DNA of 48,977 nucleotides from Pseudomonadales bacterium (GCA_022072145.1 JAJVIG010000037.1:1-48977); one strand, 5' to 3'; counted from the first letter of the stretch, positions 27,140 through 37,110 are shown. Notes: generated by a model not told the origin, from the letters alone. Made by a program: numbers and translations.

Positions 27140-28978
27140 ATGACACAACGCACCCGCGTGCGCGTGCTGCTGGTCGACGACGACCTGGTCGATCGCCTGG
27201 CCTGCCGGCGCGCATTGGCCGGACACGCGGAGTACGACTTCGAGCTGCGCGAAGCCGCCACCGCCCGCGAGGGCATCGCACTCGCGCGCGAGGAACCACC
27301 GGACCTGGTGCTGCTCGACTACCATCTGCCGGATCTCAGCGGAATCGAGTTCCTGGCCGAGCTGCGGGTGGGTGACGGCGATCCCGGCATCCCGGTGCTG
27401 ATGCTGACCGGCGCCGACAATGTCGCGATGGCAGTGCAGGCGATGCGCCACGGCGCCCGCGACTACCTGGTCAAGGACAACGAGCGCAGCCATCTGCAGC
27501 TGCTGCCGGCGGTGATCGAACGCGTGCTGCGCGAGCAGCGTCTCGACGCGGAGAAACGCGCCGCCGAAGCGAAGTTCCGCACGCTGGTCGAGCAGATTCC
27601 CGCCATCACGTACATGGCCGCACCCGACGGTTCCGCACGCCTGCTGTACGTGAGCCCGCAGGTGGGCTCACTGGGACTCGACCCGCGGGACCTTCTCGCG
27701 GACCCCGACGGCGTGCTCGCGCGCGTGCATCCGCAGGACCGCGACGATCTGCGCGCCGCGTACCTCGAGTGCTGCGTTTCCGGCGAGCCGCTGCGCCGTG
27801 AATACCGCGTGCTGGCCGCCGACGGCACACCGCGCTGGCTGCTCGACGAGGCGCGCCTGGTCCGCGACGCGGGCGGCGAACCGTTGTTCCTGCAGGGGGT
27901 GCGGATCGATGTCAGCGAGGACCGGCGCACCGAAGAGGAACTGCGCCAGCGCCTCGAGCGCATGGTCGAGGTGCGCACCGCGCAGCTCGCCGAGCAGACG
28001 CGGCTGCTGGAGCAGGCGAACGCACGCCTGCTGGCCGGGATCGAGGAGCGCCGGCTCGCGGAGAACGCGCTGCGCGCCAGCGAGGAGCGTTTCCGCCTGC
28101 TGCTCGAATCGGCCGGTGAAGGCATCTACGGCCTGGACACCGAAGGCCGCTGCACCTTCGTGAACGACGCCGCGCTCGAGATGCTCGGCTACCGGCGCGA
28201 GCAGATCCTCGGGGAGCCCACACACCCGCGGATCCACCACAGCCGCAGCGACGGTTCGCCCTACCCCGCAGAGCAGTGCCCGATCTACGACGCGTTCCGC
28301 GCGGGCATCGCGCGGCGCGGCCTGGTGGAGACGCTGTGGCGCGCCGACGGCAGCGCGCTGACCGCCGAATACTCCTCGCAGCCGCTGCGGATCGGCGGCG
28401 AGGTACTCGGCGCCGTGATGGTGTTCCGCGACGTCACCGAAGCGCACGCACGTGCCACGAGGTTGGCCTGGCAGGCCTCGCACGACGCACTGACCGGCCT
28501 CGTGAACCGCAGCGAATTCGAGACCCGGCTCGCGAACGCGATCGAGGGGGCACGCACCAAGGGCGCCGTGCATGCGCTGTGCTATCTCGATCTGGATCGC
28601 TTCAAGGTGGTCAACGACAGCTGCGGACACGCCGCCGGCGACGAACTGCTGCGCCAGGTCAGCCTGCTGCTGCACCAGCGGCTGCGCCAGCGCGACACCC
28701 TCGCGCGCCTGGGCGGCGACGAGTTCGGCGTGCTGCTCGAGCACTGCCGCAGCGACAAGGCGGTGGAGATCGCGCAGGAGCTGTGCGACGCGGTGCGTGA
28801 ATTCCGCTTCATCTGGCAAGGGCACGAGTTCACCATCGGCGCCAGCATCGGCGTCGCACCGATCGACGCCGCGAGCGCGGATGCCGGAGTGCTGATGAAC
28901 GACGCCGACGCCGCCTGCTACGCCGCCAAGGCCGCCGGCCGCGACCGCGTGCAGCTCCACGCGGCGACCGGGCATTGA
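27140..28978 (+). CDS. Response-regulator diguanylate cyclase, REC-PAS-PAS-GGDEF
   Basis: This is a 612-residue soluble protein predicted to make c-di-GMP. The receiver domain (about 1-125) has VLLVDDDLVDR, phospho-acceptor Asp60 in VLLDYHLPDLSG and YLVKDNE. A PAS_3-type domain (about 145-275), a coiled coil (VEVRTAQLAEQTRLLEQANA) and a second PAS (about 312-435, LLESAGEGIYGLDTEGRCTFVNDAALEMLGYRREQILG) lead to the GGDEF domain. Its active-site motif is intact (RLGGDEFGVLLEHC, GGDEF at 525-529). The product-inhibition site RxxD is present five residues upstream (RQRD), so the enzyme should be feedback-inhibited. No EAL domain follows. The ATG at 27140 was chosen; an in-frame GTG three codons earlier is possible. 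It is the third gene of the CHASE3 kinase operon. Confidence 0.94.
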   Translation: MTQRTRVRVLLVDDDLVDRLACRRALAGHAEYDFELREAATAREGIALAREEPPDLVLLDYHLPDLSGIEFLAELRVGDGDPGIPVLMLTGADNVAMAVQAMRHGARDYLVKDNERSHLQLLPAVIERVLREQRLDAEKRAAEAKFRTLVEQIPAITYMAAPDGSARLLYVSPQVGSLGLDPRDLLADPDGVLARVHPQDRDDLRAAYLECCVSGEPLRREYRVLAADGTPRWLLDEARLVRDAGGEPLFLQGVRIDVSEDRRTEEELRQRLERMVEVRTAQLAEQTRLLEQANARLLAGIEERRLAENALRASEERFRLLLESAGEGIYGLDTEGRCTFVNDAALEMLGYRREQILGEPTHPRIHHSRSDGSPYPAEQCPIYDAFRAGIARRGLVETLWRADGSALTAEYSSQPLRIGGEVLGAVMVFRDVTEAHARATRLAWQASHDALTGLVNRSEFETRLANAIEGARTKGAVHALCYLDLDRFKVVNDSCGHAAGDELLRQVSLLLHQRLRQRDTLARLGGDEFGVLLEHCRSDKAVEIAQELCDAVREFRFIWQGHEFTIGASIGVAPIDAASADAGVLMNDADAACYAAKAAGRDRVQLHAATGH

Positions 28979-28983
28979 CCACG

Positions 28984-29103
28984 CGCGGCCCGGGCTGCGC
29001 CCGGACATGAATTGTTCGGCCACAGGCCGAACCTGCGGCGACGTGTTCGCGTAGGTCCGGGCTGCGCCCGGACATGAATTGTTCGGCCACAGACCGAACC
29101 TGC
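28984..29103. repeat. Tandem REP-like palindrome pairs before the P-type ATPase gene
   Basis: Two copies of a roughly 67-base unit are present. Each has a type B palindrome (CCGGGCTGCGCCCGG), the linker ATGAATT, then an inverted type A palindrome (GTTCGGCCACAGGCCGAAC ending CTGC). The units start at about 28984 and 29051. The second type B has a proper GTAG head; the first is degenerate (GCGCGGCC...). They fill most of the gap between the cyclase and ATPase genes. Confidence 0.85.
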
Positions 29104-29147
29104 GGGACGATCTCCGGCCGGACTTGCAGTAAAACCGGGAGGACGCG

Positions 29148-31823
29148 ATGAACTGGCACGCCAGGAACTCCAGCGAGGTAGTTCACGAACTCACCGCCGA
29201 CGCCAGCCACGGGCTCAGCCACGCCGGGGCAGCCGAACGGCTCGCGCGCCACGGCCCGAACCGCCTGCCGGCACCCGCATCGCGCGGCCCGCTGCTGCGC
29301 CTGCTGCTGCAGTTCCACAACCCGCTGATCTACGTGCTGCTCGCCTCCGGACTGATGACGCTGTGGGTTGATCACCTCGTCGATGCGCTGGTCATCCTCG
29401 GTGTGGTCGTGATCAACGCGGTGATCGGTTTCGTCCAGGAGGGCAAGGCCGAACAGGCGCTGGAGGCGGTACGTGCGATGCTCGCCAGCCGCGCCACCGT
29501 GCTGCGCGAGGGCGAACGCCACGAGATCGACGCGGGCGATCTGGTTCCGGGCGACATCGTGCTGCTCGAGTCCGGCGACCGCATTCCGGCCGACCTGCGC
29601 CTGCTGCGGGTGAAGAACCTGCGTGTGGTCGAAGCGGCACTGACCGGGGAATCGGTGCCGGTCGAAAAGGATCCCGCGGCGGTAGATCCCACCGCGTCGA
29701 TCGGAGACCGCCACTGCATGGCGTGGTCGGGCACCGTGGTCGCGTTCGGCCAGGCACGCGGCGTGGTGGTGGCCACCGGCACCGACACCGAGATCGGCCG
29801 CATCGGCCGCCTGGTCGCCGAAACCGAACAGCTTGCCACCCCGCTGACCCGCCGCCTGGACCAATTCGCACGCCAGATCACGCTGTTCGTGGTAGCCGTG
29901 GCGGCAGTGAGCTTCCTCTACGGCCACTACGTGCAGGCCATGCCGGCGCTCGACGCCTTCCTGGCCGTGGTCGGCCTTGCGGTCGCGGCGATCCCCGAAG
30001 GACTTCCGGCGATCGTGACGATCACGCTGGCGATCGGCACCCGCACGATGGCGCGCGCAAACGCCATCGTGCGACGCTTGCCGGCCGTCGAGGCGCTGGG
30101 CTCGGTCACGGTGATCTGCAGCGACAAGACCGGCACGCTGACCCGCAACGAGATGACCGTGGTCACCGTGGTGCTGCCGACGCGCACGCTCGCCGTCAGC
30201 GGCGTGGGCTACGCGCCCGAAGGCGGCTTCCACGACTCGGGCAACGCCATCGACCCCCAGCAGGACGCGGCGCTGGCGGCGCTCGCGCGCGCGGCGCTGC
30301 ACTGCAACGACGCGCGCCTTTCGCGCGACGAGACCGGCGACTGGACCCTGGTGGGCGACCCCACCGAGGGTGCGCTGCTCGCCTTCGCGCTGAAGGCCGG
30401 GCTGGACGCGGCGACCGAACACGCCAATGCCCCGCGCGTCGACGAAATCCCGTTCGAGTCCGAACACCGCTTCATGGCGACGCTGCATCACGACCACGAA
30501 GGCCATGTGATCGTCGAACTCAAGGGCGCCCCGGAGCGCGTGCTCGCGCTGTGCACGCACGACGCAGCCGGGCATGAACTCGATCCCGCGCGCTGGTGCC
30601 GCGTAATCGACGCGGCCGCAATGCGCGGCGAACGCGTGCTGGCACTCGCACGCGCGGCGTTCCCGGCGGACACGACCGCACTCGCGCTGCACGACATCAC
30701 GCAACGCTTCACGCTGCTCGGACTGGTCGGGATCATCGATCCACCGCGTCCGGAAGCGATCACCGCGGTCGCCGATTGCCGGCGCGCCGGCGTACGCGTG
30801 GTCATGATCACCGGCGATCACGCGGGCACAGCGGCGGCGATCGCACGCGAACTCGGTCTGAACAGCGCCCAACCATTGACCGGGGAGCACATCGAGACGC
30901 TCGACGACGCCGGGCTCGCACGAATCGTGGACAGCACCGACGTGGTGGCGCGCGCGAGCCCGGAACACAAGCAGCGACTGGTCGGCGCGCTGCAGTCCAA
31001 GGGGCACCTGGTCGCGATGACCGGCGACGGCGTCAACGACGCCCCCGCACTGAAGGCCTCCGACATCGGTGTCGCGATGGGCTGCCGCGGCACCGACGCG
31101 GCGCGCGAGGCCGCCGACCTGGTGCTCACCGACGACAACTTCGCGAGCATCGCACGCGCGGTGCGCGAGGGCCGCACGGTGTTCGACAACATCAAGAAGG
31201 CGTTGCTGTTCATCCTGCCAACCAACGGTGGCGAGGCCGGCGTGATCCTGCTCGCGATCGCCTTCGGTCTGGCGTTGCCGGTGACGGCGGCGCAGATCCT
31301 GTGGGTCAACATGGTCACGGCAGTGACGCTCGCGCTCGCGCTCGCGTTCGAACCGGCCGAACCCGGCGTGATGCGCCGTCCGCCCCGCCCGCCCGGGGAG
31401 GCGCTGGTCACGCCACGACTGCTGTCGCGCATCCTGTATATCAGCCTGCTGATGGTGGCGGTGACGCTGGTCGTCTATTACGTGGAACTGGCGCGTGGCA
31501 ACAGCATCGAGACCGCACGCACGGCGGTCGTCAACATGCTGGTGCTCGGCGAGATCGTCTACCTGTTCAACGTGCGTCACTTCACGGCATCGGCACTCAC
31601 GCGCGACACGCTGTATGGCAACCCGGTCGCGTTCTGGGCCAGCGCATTGCTGATCGTGCTGCAGATCGCGTTCACATACGCACCGTTCATGCAGACGCTG
31701 TTCCACACCACCGCGCTCGACGCCTTGTCGTGGGCGCTGATCGCAGGCCTCGCGCTGGCGAAGTTCCTCGCCGTCGAGGGCGAGAAGTGGCTGCTGCGCA
31801 GGGCGGGGATCAGCGATATGTAG
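29148..31823 (+). CDS. P2-type cation-transporting ATPase
   Basis: This is an 891-residue inner-membrane ATP-driven cation pump of the SERCA/PMR1-like P2 group. The N-terminal cation ATPase domain (VVHELTADASHGLSHAGAAERL) precedes two TMs. The actuator has LTGESVPVEKD. M4 has AIPEGLPA. The phosphorylation site is Asp326 in ICSDKTGTLT. The nucleotide domain has KGAPERVLAL. The hinge is MTGDGVNDAPALK. Six C-terminal TMs follow. M4 keeps the Glu of PEGL used for Ca2+ in SERCA. In M6 the usual Asn...Asp pair reads Asn721-Met-Val-Thr-Ala725, so the Asp is missing and Ca2+ specificity is doubtful. The ATG follows GGGAGGACGCG. The giant RTX gene starts 64 bases downstream on the same strand, after a possible TAGAAT -10 at 31843-31848. 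Confidence 0.93.
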   Translation: MNWHARNSSEVVHELTADASHGLSHAGAAERLARHGPNRLPAPASRGPLLRLLLQFHNPLIYVLLASGLMTLWVDHLVDALVILGVVVINAVIGFVQEGKAEQALEAVRAMLASRATVLREGERHEIDAGDLVPGDIVLLESGDRIPADLRLLRVKNLRVVEAALTGESVPVEKDPAAVDPTASIGDRHCMAWSGTVVAFGQARGVVVATGTDTEIGRIGRLVAETEQLATPLTRRLDQFARQITLFVVAVAAVSFLYGHYVQAMPALDAFLAVVGLAVAAIPEGLPAIVTITLAIGTRTMARANAIVRRLPAVEALGSVTVICSDKTGTLTRNEMTVVTVVLPTRTLAVSGVGYAPEGGFHDSGNAIDPQQDAALAALARAALHCNDARLSRDETGDWTLVGDPTEGALLAFALKAGLDAATEHANAPRVDEIPFESEHRFMATLHHDHEGHVIVELKGAPERVLALCTHDAAGHELDPARWCRVIDAAAMRGERVLALARAAFPADTTALALHDITQRFTLLGLVGIIDPPRPEAITAVADCRRAGVRVVMITGDHAGTAAAIARELGLNSAQPLTGEHIETLDDAGLARIVDSTDVVARASPEHKQRLVGALQSKGHLVAMTGDGVNDAPALKASDIGVAMGCRGTDAAREAADLVLTDDNFASIARAVREGRTVFDNIKKALLFILPTNGGEAGVILLAIAFGLALPVTAAQILWVNMVTAVTLALALAFEPAEPGVMRRPPRPPGEALVTPRLLSRILYISLLMVAVTLVVYYVELARGNSIETARTAVVNMLVLGEIVYLFNVRHFTASALTRDTLYGNPVAFWASALLIVLQIAFTYAPFMQTLFHTTALDALSWALIAGLALAKFLAVEGEKWLLRRAGISDM

Positions 31824-31887
31824 TCCGGCGTCGCTGCCGGTGTAGAATCTGCGCTCGCAAGGGACTCTACGGAACAGGGAGGTTCGC

Positions 31888-34800
31888 ATGGCGAACGTGA
31901 CGTTCGGTGACTTCGCGGCGGACATGCGTCTCGAGGACGACATGTACGGCATTCCGCCCGCGATCGCGGCCGGCGAGTTCCTCGCCGGCTTCGTCGCGCG
32001 GGAATGGGAGGTCCTGACCGACACCCCCACGTTGCTGCGGATGCTCGCCCGGGACGCCCGGGGAGCCACCCTCGTCACGACCATCGAGGGCAGTCGCTCG
32101 CAGTCGTTGCTCAGCGCACTGACACTCGAAATGGCCGACGTCGTGCTCCGCTACGAAGGTGACTTCGAGATCGACGCACGGGACGACGTCACCGGCATCC
32201 TGCGCAGCATGGCGGTTTTCCTGAACGAGGACGGCGAGCGCCGGGTCCTGGTGAAGATCACCGGCATCGAAATGCCGTACGAGTCGGAAGATCCCGACAG
32301 CGAGATGCTGAGCGGAGCGGACCTGATCGTCTCCGGCAGCGGTTCCGACTACCTGCTCGGTTACGCCGGCAACGATTCGGTGATCGCGGGCGCCGGCGAC
32401 GACACCGTGTCCGGCAATGCCGGCGACGACACGCTGGACGGTGGCGCGGGAGCCGACCTGGCGGGCTACCAGGATGCCCCCGCCGGCGTCACCGTGGACC
32501 TGGCGCTGAGTACCGTGCAGCAGACCGGTGGTGCCGGACAGGACCGCTTGACGGGTATCGAACACGCTCTCGGCAGTGCCTTCGCCGATGTGCTGTGGGG
32601 CAGCGGCGACGCGAACCGGATCGGCGGCGACGGCGGCAACGATGCCTTGGGCGGGCGCTCCGGCGACGACACGCTGCACGGGGACGACGGCGACGACACG
32701 CTGGCCGGCGGACTCGGCAACGACCTGCTGCTCGGTGGCGGCGGCCACGACAGCGCGGCGTTCGCCGGCAAGGCGGCGTCGTTCGCGCTCGGCAGCACGG
32801 GCAGCCACCACTGGCTCGTCGACCGCACGGCAGCGGACGGTGACCTCGGCACGGACCACATCGCGGACATCGAGGTGCTGCGCTTCGCGGATCGCGACCT
32901 CACGCTGTCACTTACCGGTCCAGCCGTCCTCGCGGAAACAGCGCTGCACAGCGCGATCGCGGCGCTTCCCGGTGGCGGGTATGCGTTCGCCTGGACCGCG
33001 TACGACAGCGCCCATCGACTGCAACTCTTCATCCGTACATCGACATCGGAGGATCAGCCGCAGGGCGCCGCCACGCTGGTGAACACACCGTCGACGAGGC
33101 CCTGGTCGGTCGCGCCGGCAATCGCCGCACTGGACGACGGCAGCGTCGTGGTGGCGTGGGGCACCGGGGCGTCCGACGATGCGAACTCGCTGCTGCGCGT
33201 GCAGCGTTTCGACAGTTCCGGGCGCGCGCTCGGCGAGCAACTCCGCATCGACGATTCCCGCGGCTACGCGGAGACGCCCGCCCTCGCCGCGCTCGCCGAC
33301 GGCGGATTCGTCCTCGGTTGGCGTGCCCCGGAATCCGTGGGGGGCACGAAACTCTACGCACGCCAGTTCGATTCCGCGGGCACTGCCGGCCCCCTGCTGC
33401 AGGTCGCGGCCGCAGGAGGCGAGGCAAACCACATGGGTGCCCTCACGCTTGCCGGGCTCGACAGCGGTGGCTTCGTCGCTACCTGGTACTACGGCTACCA
33501 GATCGACAAGCCGATATCGGTGCGAGCCCGAATATACGGGGAGGACGGCACTGCCGGCCCGCAATTCTTCGTGACACCGGAAGGTGTGAGTGCGGCCCGG
33601 CATGTGGTGGACGTCGCGGTCCTCAGCGGGGGCGGCTTCGTGGTTGCCTGGGAGTCGGGGAGCCTGTATCCCTACGCTCATGGCATCGAGTTCCAGGTGT
33701 TCGCCGACGATGGAACCCCCCGCTCGCCGCGCATCGCGGTCAGTGACGAATACGTCGATCCGTACTTCGATCCCACCCTGACGGCACTCGACGACGGCGG
33801 TTTCGTGCTTGCCTGGTTCACCGACTCCGCCGCCACCATCACGGCGATGCAAGCCTTCGACGCCGCTGGTTCGGCAGTCGGGCAACGTGCCGTTTTCGAG
33901 GCAGCGGCACGCGACCGCAACGACTTTTACCGGCCGACGCCGCACGTGGTCGCGACCAGCGACGGCGGCTGGCTGCTCGAGGTGCCGCAGTTCGCCGGGA
34001 AAGTGGCGCAGCGCTTCGATCGTGCGGGCAACGCGCTGCGCGATCCGATCCTGACCGGCACCGGCGAGGACGACGTGCTGCGTGGCGCCGATGGTACGCA
34101 GATCCTCGACGGCGCCGGCGGCGCCGACACGCTGGAAGGCGGGGTCGGAGACGATGTGTACGTGATCGACCAGTCCGGCGATCGCGTCATGGAGAACGCC
34201 GACGGCGGCAACGACACCGTCCGTTCGCCGTTCACCCTGTCCCTGCTGGAACTGCCCCACATCGAGCACCTGCAACTCCTCGGCACCGATCCCGCGGACG
34301 CCATCGGCAACGACGACGCGAACCGGCTCGAAGGCAACGCGGCCGCGAACCTGCTCGATGGCCGGGGCGGCGCCGACACCATGCTCGGTGGCGCCGGCGA
34401 CGACACCTACGTCCTCGCGCAAGCCGGTGATCTGGTGATCGAAAATGCCGGCGGAGGCAACGATACCGTCCGTTCGCCGCGTACCACCGTGCTCGCTTCC
34501 CACGCCCACGTCGAAAACCTGCACCTGACAGGCAGCGATCCCGTGGACGGGTTCGGCGACGACGCCGCGAACCGTCTTGGCGGCAACGCCGCGGCGAACC
34601 TCCTCGACGGGCGCGCCGGTGCCGACACCATGGACGGGGGGGCCGGTGACGACACCTATATCGTCGACGACGGCGCCGACCTCATCATCGAGACCGCCGA
34701 CGCCGGTCACGACACGGTGCAGTCACGCGTGGGCCGCACGCTCGAGGAGCACATCGAGGATCTTGCGCTGCTCCCCGTGGCCGGCGATGCACGCGCCACC

Positions 34801-37110
34801 GGCAACGCCCTGCCCAACCTGCTGGTCGGCAACGCCGGCAACAACACACTCGACGGCGCCGGTGGCGCCGACACGCTGAGCGGCGGCAAGGGTGACGACA
34901 CCTATCTGACCGACATCCTCGGCGATGTGGTGATCGAGGGTCCCGACGGCGGCATCGATACCGTGGCGAGCCTCACCACGCGCACGCTGGGCGAGCACCA
35001 GGAAAACCTGCTCCTGGCCGGCGAACGCCACAGCATCGGCACCGGCAACGCACTCGCCAACCGCATGACCGGCAACGCCGGCAACAACTCCCTGCGCGGA
35101 CTGGAAGGTCACGACACACTGATCGGCGGCGACGGCAACGACACGCTGGCCGGCGGCAGCGGAGCCGACGCGCTCGCCGGCGGCGCCGGCGACGACGTCT
35201 ACGCGATCGACTCGGCCGCGGACACGATCAGCGAATCGATGGTGCGCAACAACCGCATCGCTTCGGAAACGGCCAATGGCACGCGGATCCACCCGGGGAA
35301 CGCCGGAGGATCGATTGCCGCCGACGGGCGCCACGTAGTATTCAATGGCGGGGCCTATGGAAGCCCGGTGTTCGTCAAGGACATGGAAACCGGGGCGGTG
35401 GTGCGCGCGTCGATCTCCACCGACGGGACCCCGGCGTCGGGCTCCAACTACGGCAAAACGGCAATTTCCGCGTCGGGTCGCTTCGTCGCCTTCACCAGTG
35501 ACGCAGCGAATCTGTCGGCGAACGACAGAAATGACGCCGACGACGTGTTTCTGAAGGACCTCGACACCGGCGCCCTCACGCGCGTATCCAGCGATGCAGC
35601 GGGCAATATGGGCAACTCCAGCAGCTCGTTGCAGGGAATGTCGGCCGACGGGCGCTACGTCGTTTTCGCCAGCTACGCGTGGAACCTCGTTGAAGGGGAC
35701 ACCAATAACGCGCGCGACGTTTTCGTCAAGGACGTGCAGACCGGCAGCGTGACGCGTGTCGGCAGCTCGGCTACGGCGGCGCAGCCCAACGGGGACAGCG
35801 CCACCGCCAGCATCTCCGCCAATGGGCGCTTCGTCGCCTTCGCAAGCCTGGCGAGCAACCTGGCGGGCGCCGACAACAACGGCGTGGCCGACATATTCCT
35901 GCACGACCTGGTCAGCGGCAGCGTGCAACGCGTGTCGTCCTCCGTGTTCAGCGCCCGCCTCGACGGCGCCAGCATGGATCCGTCGGTCTCGACCGACGGA
36001 CGCTACGTCGCGTTTGCCAGCCACGCGACGAACCTGGTGGCGGGCGACCGCAACGGCCGGATCGACATCTTCGTGCGCGACATGCGGACCGGCACGCTCG
36101 TGCGTGCCTCGATCACGCAGGATGGCGACGAGGCGAACGGATCCAGCTTCAAGCCTTCGTTGTCGGCCGACGGGCGTTATCTCGGCTTCGTCAGCAACGC
36201 ATCGAATCTGGTCGACGGGGACACGAACGGAGTCAGCGATGTCTTCGTCAAGGACCTGCTGACCGGCGAGATCGCGCGCGTCTCCGCGGAGCCCGACGGC
36301 ACCGGGGGGCGCAGCCCCGGCAGCACCGCGATGATCGCAGGCAATGGCGAACACCTGTTGTTGTTCGGACCTTACACGCTGCTGGGGTCGGAAAACGACG
36401 GCAACTTCAGCGGCCTGGTGGTGGCAGCCAACCCGCTGGCCGACGCCGGCGGCAGCGACCGCGTGAAATCCTCCGTGAGTCACGTGCTGGGCGCGCGCCT
36501 GGAACACCTGACCCTGACCGGCGCGACCGCGATCGATGGCACCGGCAACGCCGCCGACAACCGCCTCACCGGCAACGAAGCCGCGAACGTGCTGAGCGGA
36601 CTCGAAGGCGCCGACACGCTGAACGGCGCCGCGGGTGCCGACTCGCTCTACGGTGCCACCGGCGCCGACTCCTTGCGTGGCGGCCGCGGGGCCGACCAGT
36701 TGTTCGGCGGTTTCGGCGACGACACACTCGCCGGCGGCGCGGGCAGCGACACCCTGACCGGCGGGCCCGGCAGCGACCGGTTCCTGTTCGATGCGCCACT
36801 GTCGGCCACCGGCAACGTCGACCGCGTAGGCGATTTCACGTCCGGCACCGATCTCATCGCACTCGACGACGGCGTCTTCGCCGCCTTCGATGCCGCGGCG
36901 TCGGCCCTGCTTGGCGCGGCGCAGTTCACGTCCGGAGCGGGACTGAGCGCAGCGCAGGAAGCCGGGCAGCGCATCGTCTGCGACACCTCGACCGGCACGC
37001 TCTACTACGACCCGGACGGTCCGGGGGGGCGCACGGCGATCCCGTTCGCGATGCTCGATACGGCGGTGGCGGCAACACTGGCGGCAGGGGATTTTCTGAT
37101 CGTCGATTGA
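31888..37110 (+). CDS. Giant RTX calcium-binding protein with two beta-propeller regions
   Basis: This is a 1740-residue protein predicted to leave the cell by type I secretion and to fold on binding Ca2+. Regions: a unique N-terminal domain (about 1-135); RTX block 1 (about 140-298, GGAGNDxL-type nonapeptides); a propeller-like region of GGFVLAW/FDSAG repeats (about 350-720). Next is RTX block 2 (about 721-1115), with an alternating module of NAAANLLDGRGGADTM...GGAGDDTYxV...GGNDTVRS. It is followed by a TolB-like repeat region (about 1131-1518) with several copies of GRYVAFAS-x-NLV-x-GDxNGxxDVFVKD. RTX block 3 (about 1545-1650) and a C-terminal domain ending LAAGDFLIVD complete it. There is no N-terminal signal peptide, as expected for type I secretion. 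The ATG follows GGGAGG. No ABC exporter, MFP or TolC is nearby. The function could be adhesion or a surface enzyme; no catalytic domain is recognised. Confidence 0.9.
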   Translation: MANVTFGDFAADMRLEDDMYGIPPAIAAGEFLAGFVAREWEVLTDTPTLLRMLARDARGATLVTTIEGSRSQSLLSALTLEMADVVLRYEGDFEIDARDDVTGILRSMAVFLNEDGERRVLVKITGIEMPYESEDPDSEMLSGADLIVSGSGSDYLLGYAGNDSVIAGAGDDTVSGNAGDDTLDGGAGADLAGYQDAPAGVTVDLALSTVQQTGGAGQDRLTGIEHALGSAFADVLWGSGDANRIGGDGGNDALGGRSGDDTLHGDDGDDTLAGGLGNDLLLGGGGHDSAAFAGKAASFALGSTGSHHWLVDRTAADGDLGTDHIADIEVLRFADRDLTLSLTGPAVLAETALHSAIAALPGGGYAFAWTAYDSAHRLQLFIRTSTSEDQPQGAATLVNTPSTRPWSVAPAIAALDDGSVVVAWGTGASDDANSLLRVQRFDSSGRALGEQLRIDDSRGYAETPALAALADGGFVLGWRAPESVGGTKLYARQFDSAGTAGPLLQVAAAGGEANHMGALTLAGLDSGGFVATWYYGYQIDKPISVRARIYGEDGTAGPQFFVTPEGVSAARHVVDVAVLSGGGFVVAWESGSLYPYAHGIEFQVFADDGTPRSPRIAVSDEYVDPYFDPTLTALDDGGFVLAWFTDSAATITAMQAFDAAGSAVGQRAVFEAAARDRNDFYRPTPHVVATSDGGWLLEVPQFAGKVAQRFDRAGNALRDPILTGTGEDDVLRGADGTQILDGAGGADTLEGGVGDDVYVIDQSGDRVMENADGGNDTVRSPFTLSLLELPHIEHLQLLGTDPADAIGNDDANRLEGNAAANLLDGRGGADTMLGGAGDDTYVLAQAGDLVIENAGGGNDTVRSPRTTVLASHAHVENLHLTGSDPVDGFGDDAANRLGGNAAANLLDGRAGADTMDGGAGDDTYIVDDGADLIIETADAGHDTVQSRVGRTLEEHIEDLALLPVAGDARATGNALPNLLVGNAGNNTLDGAGGADTLSGGKGDDTYLTDILGDVVIEGPDGGIDTVASLTTRTLGEHQENLLLAGERHSIGTGNALANRMTGNAGNNSLRGLEGHDTLIGGDGNDTLAGGSGADALAGGAGDDVYAIDSAADTISESMVRNNRIASETANGTRIHPGNAGGSIAADGRHVVFNGGAYGSPVFVKDMETGAVVRASISTDGTPASGSNYGKTAISASGRFVAFTSDAANLSANDRNDADDVFLKDLDTGALTRVSSDAAGNMGNSSSSLQGMSADGRYVVFASYAWNLVEGDTNNARDVFVKDVQTGSVTRVGSSATAAQPNGDSATASISANGRFVAFASLASNLAGADNNGVADIFLHDLVSGSVQRVSSSVFSARLDGASMDPSVSTDGRYVAFASHATNLVAGDRNGRIDIFVRDMRTGTLVRASITQDGDEANGSSFKPSLSADGRYLGFVSNASNLVDGDTNGVSDVFVKDLLTGEIARVSAEPDGTGGRSPGSTAMIAGNGEHLLLFGPYTLLGSENDGNFSGLVVAANPLADAGGSDRVKSSVSHVLGARLEHLTLTGATAIDGTGNAADNRLTGNEAANVLSGLEGADTLNGAAGADSLYGATGADSLRGGRGADQLFGGFGDDTLAGGAGSDTLTGGPGSDRFLFDAPLSATGNVDRVGDFTSGTDLIALDDGVFAAFDAAASALLGAAQFTSGAGLSAAQEAGQRIVCDTSTGTLYYDPDGPGGRTAIPFAMLDTAVAATLAAGDFLIVD

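Noticed and set aside
31824..31887. TAGAAT at 31843-31848 as a promoter for the giant RTX gene
   Set aside because: There is a plausible -10 but no acceptable -35 at 16-19 bases, so it is mentioned only in the gene entries and not listed as a feature.
28830..32084. A 1084-codon minus-strand frame over the P-type ATPase
   Set aside because: It is a shadow of the ATPase gene, which has the full set of P-type motifs on the plus strand.
32300..36780. Regularly spaced short repeats that could suggest a CRISPR array or satellite
   Set aside because: The repeats are in frame, encode Gly-Asp-rich RTX nonapeptides and vary at third positions, so they are protein-coding repeats.
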